From an uncultured Steroidobacter sp. (GTDB lineage Bacteria; Pseudomonadota; Gammaproteobacteria; Steroidobacterales; Steroidobacteraceae), in NCBI GenBank assembly GCA_946478975.1, contig CAMLEO010000348.1:1-6757 (forward strand): a DNA stretch of 6,757 bases, in the 5' to 3' direction. This document shows positions 1-5,710 of the stretch, in pieces; within the stretch, counting starts at the first letter, position 1; the number at the start of each line of letters is the position of its first letter. The notes under the pieces were generated by a model. That model was not told the origin of the DNA. It searched no databases and saw only the letters and a program-made list of their open reading frames with translations. Made by a program: the position numbers and the translations under genes.

Positions 1-3
1 CTT

Positions 4-23
4 GCCCTTATCGACATAAGGGC
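4..23. repeat. Perfect 8-bp hairpin at the left edge
   Basis: GCCCTTAT (4-11) and ATAAGGGC (16-23) pair perfectly around a CGAC loop. The downstream bases are not T-rich, so this is not a convincing intrinsic terminator. It may be a terminator-like end of an upstream gene, an operator, or part of an upstream coding sequence. The forward frame beginning at base 1 stays open to a TGA at 76-78 and could be the last 25 codons of a gene cut by the window edge. That stretch is too short to identify, and a second forward frame is also open to 95. Confidence 0.4.
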
Positions 24-143
24 TGCGCTTTGTGCCTTGCTGCAGGCGATTGGAGGCGCAACGCAGTTCATGAAATGAGTGTTAACAGGCCCTAAGTCAT
101 GCGCGAGTTCATCATCAAACCGGTGCGTTCCCGAGAAAACGTC

Positions 144-1325
144 ATGGCGGCGTTACGTGGCAATTGGAATTATCCGACCGCCGTGCGCTTCGGCCCCGGC
201 CGGATCGCCGAGCTGCCGGATGCGTGCAAATCGCTGAACCTGAAACGGCCGCTGCTGGTGACCGATCCGGCGCTGGCGAAGTTGCCGATGATCGCGAACG
301 CCGTCGCCGCCTGTCGCGATGCCGGCCTGGCATGCGAAGTGTTCAGCGAGGTGCAGGCGAATCCGGTGGAGTCGAACGTCACGAATGGAGTTGCAGCGTA
401 TCGTCGCGGTTCGCACGACGGCGTGATCGCTTTCGGAGGCGGCAGCGCGCTCGACACCGGCAAGGCAGTCGCATTGATGGTGGGACAGACGCGTCCGATG
501 TGGGATTTCGAAGATCGCGAGGATTGGTACACGCGAGTGAATGTTGCCGGCATGGCGCCGACCATCGCGGTGCCGACCACCTCGGGCACCGGTTCAGAAG
601 TGGGCCGCGCCGCCGTGATCACCGACACGCGCGATCACACCAAGAAGATCATTTTTCATCCCAGGATGCTGCCCGCCGTGGTCATCGCCGATCCCGAGCT
701 CACCATAGGACTGCCGCCGAATGTGACAGCAGCCGTCGGGATGGACGCGTTGTCTCATAACCTCGAAGCGTATTGCTCGCCCTCGTATCACCCGCTCGCC
801 GAAGGCATCGCGTTGGAAGGCATGCGGCTGATTCATGATTGGCTCGCCGTCGCAGTGAAGGACGGCAGCGACATCGAAGCGCGCTCACATATGATGGCGG
901 CGTCGCTGATGGGCGCGACTGCCTTTCAGAAAGGTTTAGGCGCCATGCACAGCTTGAGCCATCCATGCTCCGCGAACCTGAATACGCATCATGGCCTCAC
1001 CAATGCGGTCGTGATGCCCTATGTGATGGCGTGGAATCGTCCGGCGTTGAGCGAAAAGATGCAGCGGCTGGCGGCATTCCTGAACCTGCGGCAGCATTCA
1101 TTCGACGGCGTGCTGAACTGGATCATGGAATTGCGTAAAACCATCGGCGTGCCGGACACGCTCGCCGAATTGGGCGTTACTATGGAGCACGCGCCAGGAT
1201 TTGCACGACAGGCGTTCGACGATCCGTCCACCGGCGGCAACCCGGTGCCGATGACGGTCGAGGACTTTGCTCAGCTGTACCGGAACTGCATCGAAGGAAA
1301 GATCCATGCGGCAGGCACGCACTGA
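144..1325 (+). CDS. Iron-containing alcohol dehydrogenase
   Basis: Group III (Fe-ADH, PF00465) NAD(P)-dependent dehydrogenase that interconverts a primary alcohol and its aldehyde in the cytoplasm; the physiological substrate cannot be read from sequence. With the start at 144 the protein has 393 residues, close to the family norm. The N-terminal dinucleotide-binding domain carries GGGSALDTGK (98-107) and TTSGTGSEV (145-153). The C-terminal helical domain carries the metal site: by alignment with FucO the ligands are Asp201 and His205 (in MDALSHNLEA), His269 (in MHSLSHP) and His283 (in THHG), with His273 as the extra catalytic-site histidine. An in-frame ATG at 99 would add 15 residues (MREFIIKPVR...) outside the conserved fold. 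I prefer 144 because the protein then opens directly into the conserved GNWNYPT segment and has a GAGA purine stretch 7 nt upstream. Both ribosome sites are weak. The next gene follows after 73 bp. Confidence 0.93.
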   Translation: MAALRGNWNYPTAVRFGPGRIAELPDACKSLNLKRPLLVTDPALAKLPMIANAVAACRDAGLACEVFSEVQANPVESNVTNGVAAYRRGSHDGVIAFGGGSALDTGKAVALMVGQTRPMWDFEDREDWYTRVNVAGMAPTIAVPTTSGTGSEVGRAAVITDTRDHTKKIIFHPRMLPAVVIADPELTIGLPPNVTAAVGMDALSHNLEAYCSPSYHPLAEGIALEGMRLIHDWLAVAVKDGSDIEARSHMMAASLMGATAFQKGLGAMHSLSHPCSANLNTHHGLTNAVVMPYVMAWNRPALSEKMQRLAAFLNLRQHSFDGVLNWIMELRKTIGVPDTLAELGVTMEHAPGFARQAFDDPSTGGNPVPMTVEDFAQLYRNCIEGKIHAAGTH

Positions 1326-1398
1326 TGCAATCGGCACCAATACGATCAAAGCGGGTCATTCATTATCAATTCATGAGACACGAGGCATAGTGGGCGTC

Positions 1399-1776
1399 AT
1401 GCGTATTCCGTTCCTCCTCGGCTTGGCTGTGTTTGCAGGAGCAGTGGCGCTGCCGGCGCATGCCGACGGCTTGCGTTGTGGCAGCCGCTTGATTCGCGAT
1501 GGCGATGCGCGCGCGGAAGTGCGGGCGTTTTGCGGCGAGCCGGTCGACGTGCAGACGCGCACCATCCTGCGCCGCCCGGTTTATAACTTTCAGGGCCGGC
1601 TGGTGTATTCCGGCGACGGCCTGGTCGAGATTCCGGTCGAAACCTGGACTTATAACTTCGGCCCGAACAAGCTGATGCGCCGGGTGCGCTTCGTCGACGG
1701 CATCGTCGAGGAAGTGGAAACGCTCGGCTACGGCTACAACGATCCGCAGCGTGGCACTTACGGCCCGGGCAGCTGA
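1399..1776 (+). CDS. Secreted DUF2845 domain protein
   Basis: Small exported protein of 125 residues, matching the DUF2845 family (PF11006) of periplasmic proteins of unknown function. A Sec signal peptide covers residues 1-22: Arg2, a hydrophobic core at 5-18, and cleavage after AHA. The mature part opens with LRCGSRLIRDGD and then AEVRAFCGEP. The two cysteines (27 and 45) and the Gly-Asp...Val...Cys-Gly-Glu-Pro spacing are the family signature, and the pair could form a disulphide. A VETWTYNFG segment (80-88) is the second conserved block. The ATG at 1399 puts the charged/hydrophobic signal at the very N-terminus. An in-frame GTG at 1390 is an alternative only 4 nt after a GAGG; the same GAGG lies 13 nt before the ATG, so neither spacing is ideal. 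The 3' end overlaps the convergent MATE gene by 19 bp. No function is assigned. Confidence 0.85.
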   Translation: MRIPFLLGLAVFAGAVALPAHADGLRCGSRLIRDGDARAEVRAFCGEPVDVQTRTILRRPVYNFQGRLVYSGDGLVEIPVETWTYNFGPNKLMRRVRFVDGIVEEVETLGYGYNDPQRGTYGPGS

Positions 1777-3128
1777 GCCGCTGCACTGATCCGCCGGCGC
1801 GTTACGAACACGTAGCGCGCCAGCAGTGCAATCGCGCTGATCGTGAGACCCACGTTCAGCCCAATCCACACGAAGACCGGCCCCTCGCCCCGATGCACGC
1901 CAAACGTGTAGGCGAAGGTAAAGCCGACCACCCAATACGCGAAGATGCACAAGGCCATCGGTACCGTGGTGTCCTTGAAGCCGCGCAGCGCTCCAGCCGC
2001 ACCGACCTGCACTCCATCGGAAAACTGAAACAACGCTGCCATCAATAGCAGGCTGGCAGCCAGCTCGCGCACCGGCGCATCGCGCGTGTAGAGCCCCGCG
2101 ATCTGATCGTTACAAAACAAAATCACGATGGCGGAAATCGTCATCACGATCGCACACATGGCGACGCCGAGCAGCCCGGCATTGCGCGCACCACGAACAT
2201 CACCTTTACCGAGCGTATGCCCGACGTGAATGGTCGTTGCTGAACTGATCGCGAGCGGCACCATGAACATGAAGGCAGCGTAGTTCAGCGCGATCTGATG
2301 ACCTGCTGCGACCGTCGCACCCATGCCGCCCATCATCAATGCAGCGGCAACAAACAAACCACCTTCCGCGAGGATGCTACCGGCGATCGGCGCACCGACG
2401 CGGCAAAGCTCGCCGAGCACGGCCGGATTCGGTCGGTCAATGCGTGAGAACAACGCGAACGGTTTGTAGGCACGATGCAGCTTCATGTGAAGAAACATCG
2501 CGATGAACATCACCCACTCGGCAATCGCAGTCGACACACCGCAACCGACGGCGCCCAGCGCGGGCGCGCCGAATTTTCCGTACATGAAAATCCAGTTGCC
2601 GATCACGTTGACGATCAAAGCGGTGAAGCCGATGAACATGATGGGCTTGGTGCGGCCGAGCCCTTCGCTCGTGTAACGCAACGAGAAAAATGCCAGCAGT
2701 CCTGGCATGCCCCAGCTGATCGCTTTGATATATCCGATCGCGACCGGCAGCACATCCGGCGCGATGCCGATGGCGGGCAGAAAGAAACGCGCCTGCTGCA
2801 TGCAGGACACCAACACAACGGCCAATGCCAGCACGAGCCACCACGACTGACGTGCATACCCGGCGACCTTCTCGCGATTGTCGGCACCGAACGCATGCGC
2901 CACGCACGGCGAGGTCGCCATCAACAACCCGAAACCAATGAACATGAAAAGGTTGTAGGTCGCCGCGCCAATGGCAAGGCCGCCGAGATCGACGGCACCC
3001 AAACGGCCGGCCATCACCGTATCGGCGAACACCATGCCGGTGAGTGAAAGGTTGTTTCCAAGCAGCGGTCCACCCAGAGCGGCAATCGTTCGGGCGTCCG
3101 CGGCCAGGCGGGCGCGGTTGAGAGTCAT
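1758..3128 (-). CDS. MATE family multidrug efflux transporter (NorM type)
   Basis: Inner-membrane antiporter of 456 residues that would export cationic drugs or metabolites in exchange for Na+ or H+. The sequence shows about twelve hydrophobic segments in two MatE halves (roughly 15-220 and 235-440), as in NorM/MdtK. The family hallmark ADTVMAGRLGAVDLG sits at 35-49, and the second-half counterpart is GALRGFKDT (379-387). Three acidic residues fall at the positions known for cation coupling in Vibrio NorM: Asp36 (FADTVMAG), Glu255 (ILAEGG) and Asp371 (FSDGVQ). This supports an active NorM-like pump rather than a DinF or eukaryotic-type member. Length is normal. The start ATG at 3126-3128 has no strong Shine-Dalgarno. 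The gene is divergent from the thiolase and convergent with the DUF2845 gene, so it is probably transcribed alone. Substrates cannot be inferred. Confidence 0.93.
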   Translation of the reverse strand: MTLNRARLAADARTIAALGGPLLGNNLSLTGMVFADTVMAGRLGAVDLGGLAIGAATYNLFMFIGFGLLMATSPCVAHAFGADNREKVAGYARQSWWLVLALAVVLVSCMQQARFFLPAIGIAPDVLPVAIGYIKAISWGMPGLLAFFSLRYTSEGLGRTKPIMFIGFTALIVNVIGNWIFMYGKFGAPALGAVGCGVSTAIAEWVMFIAMFLHMKLHRAYKPFALFSRIDRPNPAVLGELCRVGAPIAGSILAEGGLFVAAALMMGGMGATVAAGHQIALNYAAFMFMVPLAISSATTIHVGHTLGKGDVRGARNAGLLGVAMCAIVMTISAIVILFCNDQIAGLYTRDAPVRELAASLLLMAALFQFSDGVQVGAAGALRGFKDTTVPMALCIFAYWVVGFTFAYTFGVHRGEGPVFVWIGLNVGLTISAIALLARYVFVTRRRISAAAQLPGP

Positions 3129-3242
3129 GAGCAGGATTGTCCGTCTGTTCGACCAAAACTTCGTAATCTACACGCAGAATTGTGATGCGGGCGCGCTCGC
3201 TGGCATGCTTGCAATCCTCGAAGTGGCCGCAATGGAGCAGGC
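3129..3242. promoter_or_regulatory. Divergent intergenic region, MATE / thiolase
   Basis: These 114 bp separate the divergent starts and must contain promoters for both genes. A slightly AT-richer stretch at about 3152-3182 is the likeliest place. I could not find a -35/-10 pair with acceptable spacing in either direction, nor a clear operator palindrome. On the forward strand GGAG (3234-3237), 5 nt before the ATG at 3243, is a good ribosome site that fixes the thiolase start. Confidence 0.45.
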
Positions 3243-4523
3243 ATGCTGGTCGGATCATCCATTCGTCGTGTCGCCATCATCGGCGGCACGCGCATTCCCT
3301 TCGCTCGTTCGATGGGCGCTTACGCCGAAGCGAGCAACCAGGAAATGCTCACCGCCTCACTCAAGGGACTGGTGGAGCGCTTCAATCTGCGGGGTGAGCG
3401 GCTCGGCGACGTCGGCGCCGGCGCGGTGCTGAAACATTCCAAAGATTTCAATCTCACTCGCGAAAGTGTGCTCGACAGCGGCCTCGCACCCGAAACGCCC
3501 GCGTTCGATCTGCAGCGGGCGTGCGGCACGAGCCTCGACACCGCGATCGTACTCGGTTTGAAGATCGCCACCGGCCAGATCGATTCCGCGATTGCCGCCG
3601 GCGTCGACACCGCGAGCGACGTGCCGATCGTGTTTCCAACGCCCTATCGCAAGCTCCTTCTGCGCAGCGCGCGTGGCCGCTCGCTGGGTGAAAGAGTGTC
3701 GCCATGGTTCGGGTTCCGCCCGGGTTTCCTGAAGCCGCAGTTGCCCGGCGTCAGCGAGCCTCGCACCGGCATGTCGATGGGCCAGCATTGCGAAAAGATG
3801 GCGCAGACCTGGCAGATCGCGCGCGCGGATCAGGATCAGCTCGCGTTCGAAAGTCATCGCAAGGCCGGCGCGGCGTGGGACGAAGGCTTTTATAACGACC
3901 TGGTCGTGGAATTCCGCGGCCTGAAGCAAGACAACAACATTCGTCGCGACACGTCGCTGGAAAAGCTCGCCAAGCTCAAGCCATCGTTCTCGGCCAACGG
4001 CACGCTCACCGCCGGCAACTCGACGCCGATGACCGATGGCGCCGCCGCGGTGCTGCTCGCGAACGAAGAATGGGCGAAGGCGCGCGGCTTGCCTGTGCTC
4101 GCCTATCTCACCTACGGCAAATACGCCGCGGTCGATTTCGTGCAAAAGGAAGGACTGCTGATGGCGCCCGCCTACGCGGTGCCCCGCATGCTCGCCGATG
4201 CAAATTTGAAACTGCAGGACTTCGATATCTACGAAATCCACGAAGCGTTCGAAGCGCAGGTGCTGTGCACGCTCAAAGCCTGGGAGTCAGCGGAGTTCTG
4301 CCGCGATCGGCTGGGGCTCAGCGCGCCGCTCGGATCCATCGATCGCAGCAAGATGAATTTGAAAGGCGGCAGCGTCGCGATCGGTCATCCATTCGCGGCC
4401 ACGGGCGCGCGCATCCTCGCGACCTTGGCCAAGCAACTGGCGCTGCGAGGCGGCGGGCGCGGACTGATTTCGATCTGCACGGCCGGCGGTATGGGCGTCA
4501 CCGCCATCGTCGAACGGCCTTGA
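3243..4523 (+). CDS. Acetyl-CoA C-acyltransferase (FadI-type thiolase)
   Basis: Thiolase of 426 residues that cleaves 3-ketoacyl-CoA with CoA to give acetyl-CoA in fatty-acid beta-oxidation, or runs the reverse condensation. The N-terminal domain has the nucleophile Cys94 in QRACGTSLD. The central loop carries TGMSMGQHCEKMA (175-187) and EDNNIR-like QDNNIR (229-234). NSTPMTDGAAAV lies at 259-270. The C-terminal domain supplies His333 in HEAFEAQ, His382 in GHPFAATGAR and the second active cysteine, Cys412, in CTAGGMG. HEAF rather than NEAF, together with GHPFAATGAR, places it with FadI and the trifunctional-protein beta subunit rather than with biosynthetic PhaA/AtoB. All catalytic residues are present and the length is normal. 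The partner hydratase/dehydrogenase (FadJ/FadB type) is not adjacent, so this is an isolated thiolase. The start is supported by GGAG at 3234-3237. Confidence 0.93.
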   Translation: MLVGSSIRRVAIIGGTRIPFARSMGAYAEASNQEMLTASLKGLVERFNLRGERLGDVGAGAVLKHSKDFNLTRESVLDSGLAPETPAFDLQRACGTSLDTAIVLGLKIATGQIDSAIAAGVDTASDVPIVFPTPYRKLLLRSARGRSLGERVSPWFGFRPGFLKPQLPGVSEPRTGMSMGQHCEKMAQTWQIARADQDQLAFESHRKAGAAWDEGFYNDLVVEFRGLKQDNNIRRDTSLEKLAKLKPSFSANGTLTAGNSTPMTDGAAAVLLANEEWAKARGLPVLAYLTYGKYAAVDFVQKEGLLMAPAYAVPRMLADANLKLQDFDIYEIHEAFEAQVLCTLKAWESAEFCRDRLGLSAPLGSIDRSKMNLKGGSVAIGHPFAATGARILATLAKQLALRGGGRGLISICTAGGMGVTAIVERP

Positions 4524-4547
4524 GAAAAGCGCGGCGGAGAAAATGAA

Positions 4548-4583
4548 GGCGATCGGCAGGCGGTGAGACACCTGCCGACCGCC
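4548..4583 (+). terminator. Hairpin after the thiolase (possible terminator)
   Basis: GGCGATCGGCAGG (4548-4560) pairs with CCTGCCGACCGCC (4571-4583) around a 10-nt loop, giving 12 pairs in 13 positions with one A/C mismatch. It starts 24 nt after the thiolase stop, where a terminator would sit. No T tract follows, so it may instead be a 3'-end stabilising stem or a weak or factor-assisted terminator. Confidence 0.45.
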
Positions 4584-4587
4584 CTCC

Positions 4588-4625
4588 GGACCGATCCCAG
4601 AATAAGTTAACTGGAAGCTCGGTCC
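4588..4625. repeat. Nested inverted repeat
   Basis: GGACCGA (4588-4594) pairs with TCGGTCC (4619-4625). Inside it CCAG (4597-4600) pairs with CTGG (4611-4614) around an A/T-rich loop (4601-4610). It lies 4 nt after the preceding hairpin and 6 nt before the next, so it is part of a run of adjacent stems. Function unknown. Confidence 0.45.
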
Positions 4626-4631
4626 ACTGCG

Positions 4632-4681
4632 CGAAGTGTCGCGATCCCGGGGAGGGGGCAGTAACGAATCGCGGCACTTCG
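4632..4681. repeat. 14-bp stem-loop with G-rich loop
   Basis: CGAAGTGTCGCGAT (4632-4645) pairs with ATCGCGGCACTTCG (4668-4681) over all 14 positions. The only non-Watson-Crick pair is T4639 with G4674, which would be a G-U wobble in forward-strand RNA and an A-C mismatch in the reverse-strand RNA. The 22-nt loop contains GGGGAGGGGG. No T tract follows on either strand. The wobble favours a structure in a forward transcript, but a DNA-level palindrome is also possible. Confidence 0.55.
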
Positions 4682-5000
4682 GAGCATCGGCGGTTGAGGA
4701 AAGTCGGCCAGCGCTACCTGACGGCCGAACAAAAAGAGTAAATCGAGAAAGAAGGGCGTCCTTGCCCGGTTGCATGCCCCGACCTTGCGGGTCCCTGTGA
4801 AGGCATCCCTAATCACACGCACGCAGATCCTATGAGCTATAGCGACAAACCGAGGTAAATACCCTCACAGCCGCGACAGACCCCGCCCTAACTGAGTCCC
4901 ACAGCGCACGTCGATACGGATTACAAACGCCTTGGCAGTGCAACAAACATAACCTGTTCAGGGGCCCTAGTGTGCTGACGCACAAGGGAAATACAGGCCA
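4682..5000. other. Gene-free stretch upstream of the PEP-CTERM promoter
   Basis: I see no convincing coding sequence on either strand here. It holds further short stems: TCGGCC/GGCCGA (4704-4709 and 4723-4728), GGGC/GCCC (4754-4757 and 4764-4767), and ATGCC/GGCAT (4774-4778 and 4802-4806) enclosing GACC/GGTC (4781-4784 and 4790-4793). A purine-rich run lies at about 4729-4756. GCGACA[A/G]ACC occurs twice in direct orientation at 4842-4851 and 4873-4882. Two small palindromes, CCTGTTCAGG (4953-4962) and TGTGC-N4-GCACA (4971-4984), sit just upstream of the sigma-54 promoter. The part from about 4820 on is where an enhancer-binding activator site would be expected. Confidence 0.4.
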
Positions 5001-5016
5001 TGGCACACCGGTTGCT
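5001..5016 (+). promoter_or_regulatory. Sigma-54 (RpoN) -24/-12 promoter
   Basis: TGGCACACCGGTTGCT matches the RpoN consensus TGGCAC-N5-TTGC[A/T] at every defined position. Exactly 10 bp separate the essential GG (5002-5003) and GC (5014-5015). Transcription should start near 5027, giving a leader of about 33 nt before the ATG at 5060. Sigma-54 promoters are silent without an ATP-driven enhancer-binding activator. For PEP-CTERM genes the known candidate is PrsR, paired with the kinase PrsK. That regulator is inferred here, not seen. Confidence 0.88.
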
Positions 5017-5059
5017 TCATTCCGTCCGCGTGGCTCGAAAACCAACCAGGACGTAAAAA

Positions 5060-5608
5060 ATGTTGAAACGACTTTTTGCTTTGGTGCTGCTGGCGGTGGG
5101 ATTCTCGACCGCAGCCCGCGCCGACTACATTCCAGCCACATGGACCGATAACTTGAACGTCGGCAGCGGCGTGTACATTGGCAACGGCCAGTCCTACACC
5201 TATACGCACGACCTGACCGACAACGGCTTCCGCCCGCTGACCGACTGGATCACCGGTTTCCAGCTGTCAGTCAACCTGGCCGATGACAGCCGCAGCTGGC
5301 TGGACGGCCCGGAACTGGCCTATGTCGATCTGCCGGGCCTGCTCGGCGATGGCTTCGTCGGCAGCTTCGGCCTGAGCGGCGAAGAGTTCGGCGGCTGGTC
5401 CATTCTCGGCCTGCTGGAGCTGAACACGCTGGGCACGCTGACGGTCACCATCAGCTCGATCATCGGCGACTTCAACCTGGTCGGCTCGACCTTGACGGCC
5501 CACGGCCTGTCGAACGTCGCGTCGGTGCCGGAACCGGGCGCTCTGGGTCTGCTCGGCATCGGCCTGATGGGTATCGCGCTGAGCCTGCGCCGCCGGAAGC
5601 ACGTGTAA
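5060..5608 (+). CDS. PEP-CTERM sorting domain protein
   Basis: Secreted surface or matrix protein of 182 residues, processed by an exosortase. Residues 1-21 are a Sec signal peptide (Lys3-Arg4, hydrophobic core 5-15, cleavage after ARA). The C-terminus is a complete PEP-CTERM tag: VPEPG at 156-160, a hydrophobic span at 161-175, and the basic tail LRRRKHV. Exosortase (XrtA/EpsH type) recognises this tag. The middle (22-155) has no cysteine, is strongly acidic with only two arginines and no lysine, and looks like alternating beta strands ending in TLTVTISSIIGDFNLVGSTLTAHG. No enzymatic motif is visible, so the function of the middle is unknown. AGGA (5048-5051), 8 nt before the ATG, is a good ribosome site. 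Leucine codons are mostly CTG after the signal peptide. The gene forms its own unit between a sigma-54 promoter and a strong terminator; no exosortase gene is in the window. Confidence 0.93.
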   Translation: MLKRLFALVLLAVGFSTAARADYIPATWTDNLNVGSGVYIGNGQSYTYTHDLTDNGFRPLTDWITGFQLSVNLADDSRSWLDGPELAYVDLPGLLGDGFVGSFGLSGEEFGGWSILGLLELNTLGTLTVTISSIIGDFNLVGSTLTAHGLSNVASVPEPGALGLLGIGLMGIALSLRRRKHV

Positions 5609-5638
5609 TCGATCCCTGCGCTGATCCTCTGGTAAATG

Positions 5639-5665
5639 AGCCCCGCTTCGGCGGGGCTTTTTTTT
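5639..5665 (+). terminator. Intrinsic terminator of the PEP-CTERM gene
   Basis: AGCCCCGC (5639-5646) and GCGGGGCT (5651-5658) form a perfect 8-bp GC-rich stem closed by a TTCG tetraloop. An unbroken run of eight T follows (5658-5665). It lies 30 nt after the stop and isolates the PEP-CTERM unit from hemH. Confidence 0.95.
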
Positions 5666-5680
5666 AGCTGAACTCATAGA

Positions 5681-5703
5681 CTGTGCGCCCCTCGAACGCA
5701 CAG
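5681..5703. repeat. Perfect 7-bp inverted repeat in the hemH leader
   Basis: CTGTGCG (5681-5687) and CGCACAG (5697-5703) are perfect inverted copies separated by 9 nt, ending 7 nt before the hemH ATG. It lies between the terminator and hemH, so it is either an operator for the hemH promoter or a stem in its mRNA close to the ribosome site. No binding protein can be named. Confidence 0.45.
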
Positions 5704-5710
5704 CGGCGCC

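Noticed and set aside
2475..3047. Forward open frame of 190 codons inside the MATE gene
   Set aside because: It is antisense to a complete transporter with conserved coupling residues; its His/Arg/Gln-rich composition is that of reverse-complemented membrane codons.
3137..3169. Sigma-70 pair TTGTCC / TAATCT for the thiolase
   Set aside because: The spacing is 21 bp, outside the workable range, and both hexamers are weak.
4696..4705. GAGGAAAGTC, identical to the conserved 5' motif of bacterial RNase P RNA
   Set aside because: The rest of RNase P RNA is missing: no ACAGAAA-type or P4 partner motif follows, and the PEP-CTERM unit begins within about 300 bases. A 10-base match alone is chance.
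4287..4775. Reverse-strand open frame of 162 codons overlapping the thiolase end
   Set aside because: Much of it is antisense to a well-supported thiolase and its composition is arginine/alanine/serine-rich, typical of a shadow frame.
4607..4822. Reverse-strand open frame of 71 codons in the gap after the thiolase
   Set aside because: It has a GTG start, no ribosome site, no recognisable domain, and covers the inverted repeats. GC-rich DNA gives many such frames.
4820..5059. Cyclic-di-GMP or other riboswitch upstream of the PEP-CTERM gene
   Set aside because: No GEMM core or other riboswitch core was found, and the sigma-54 start near 5027 leaves a leader of only about 33 nt, too short for a riboswitch.
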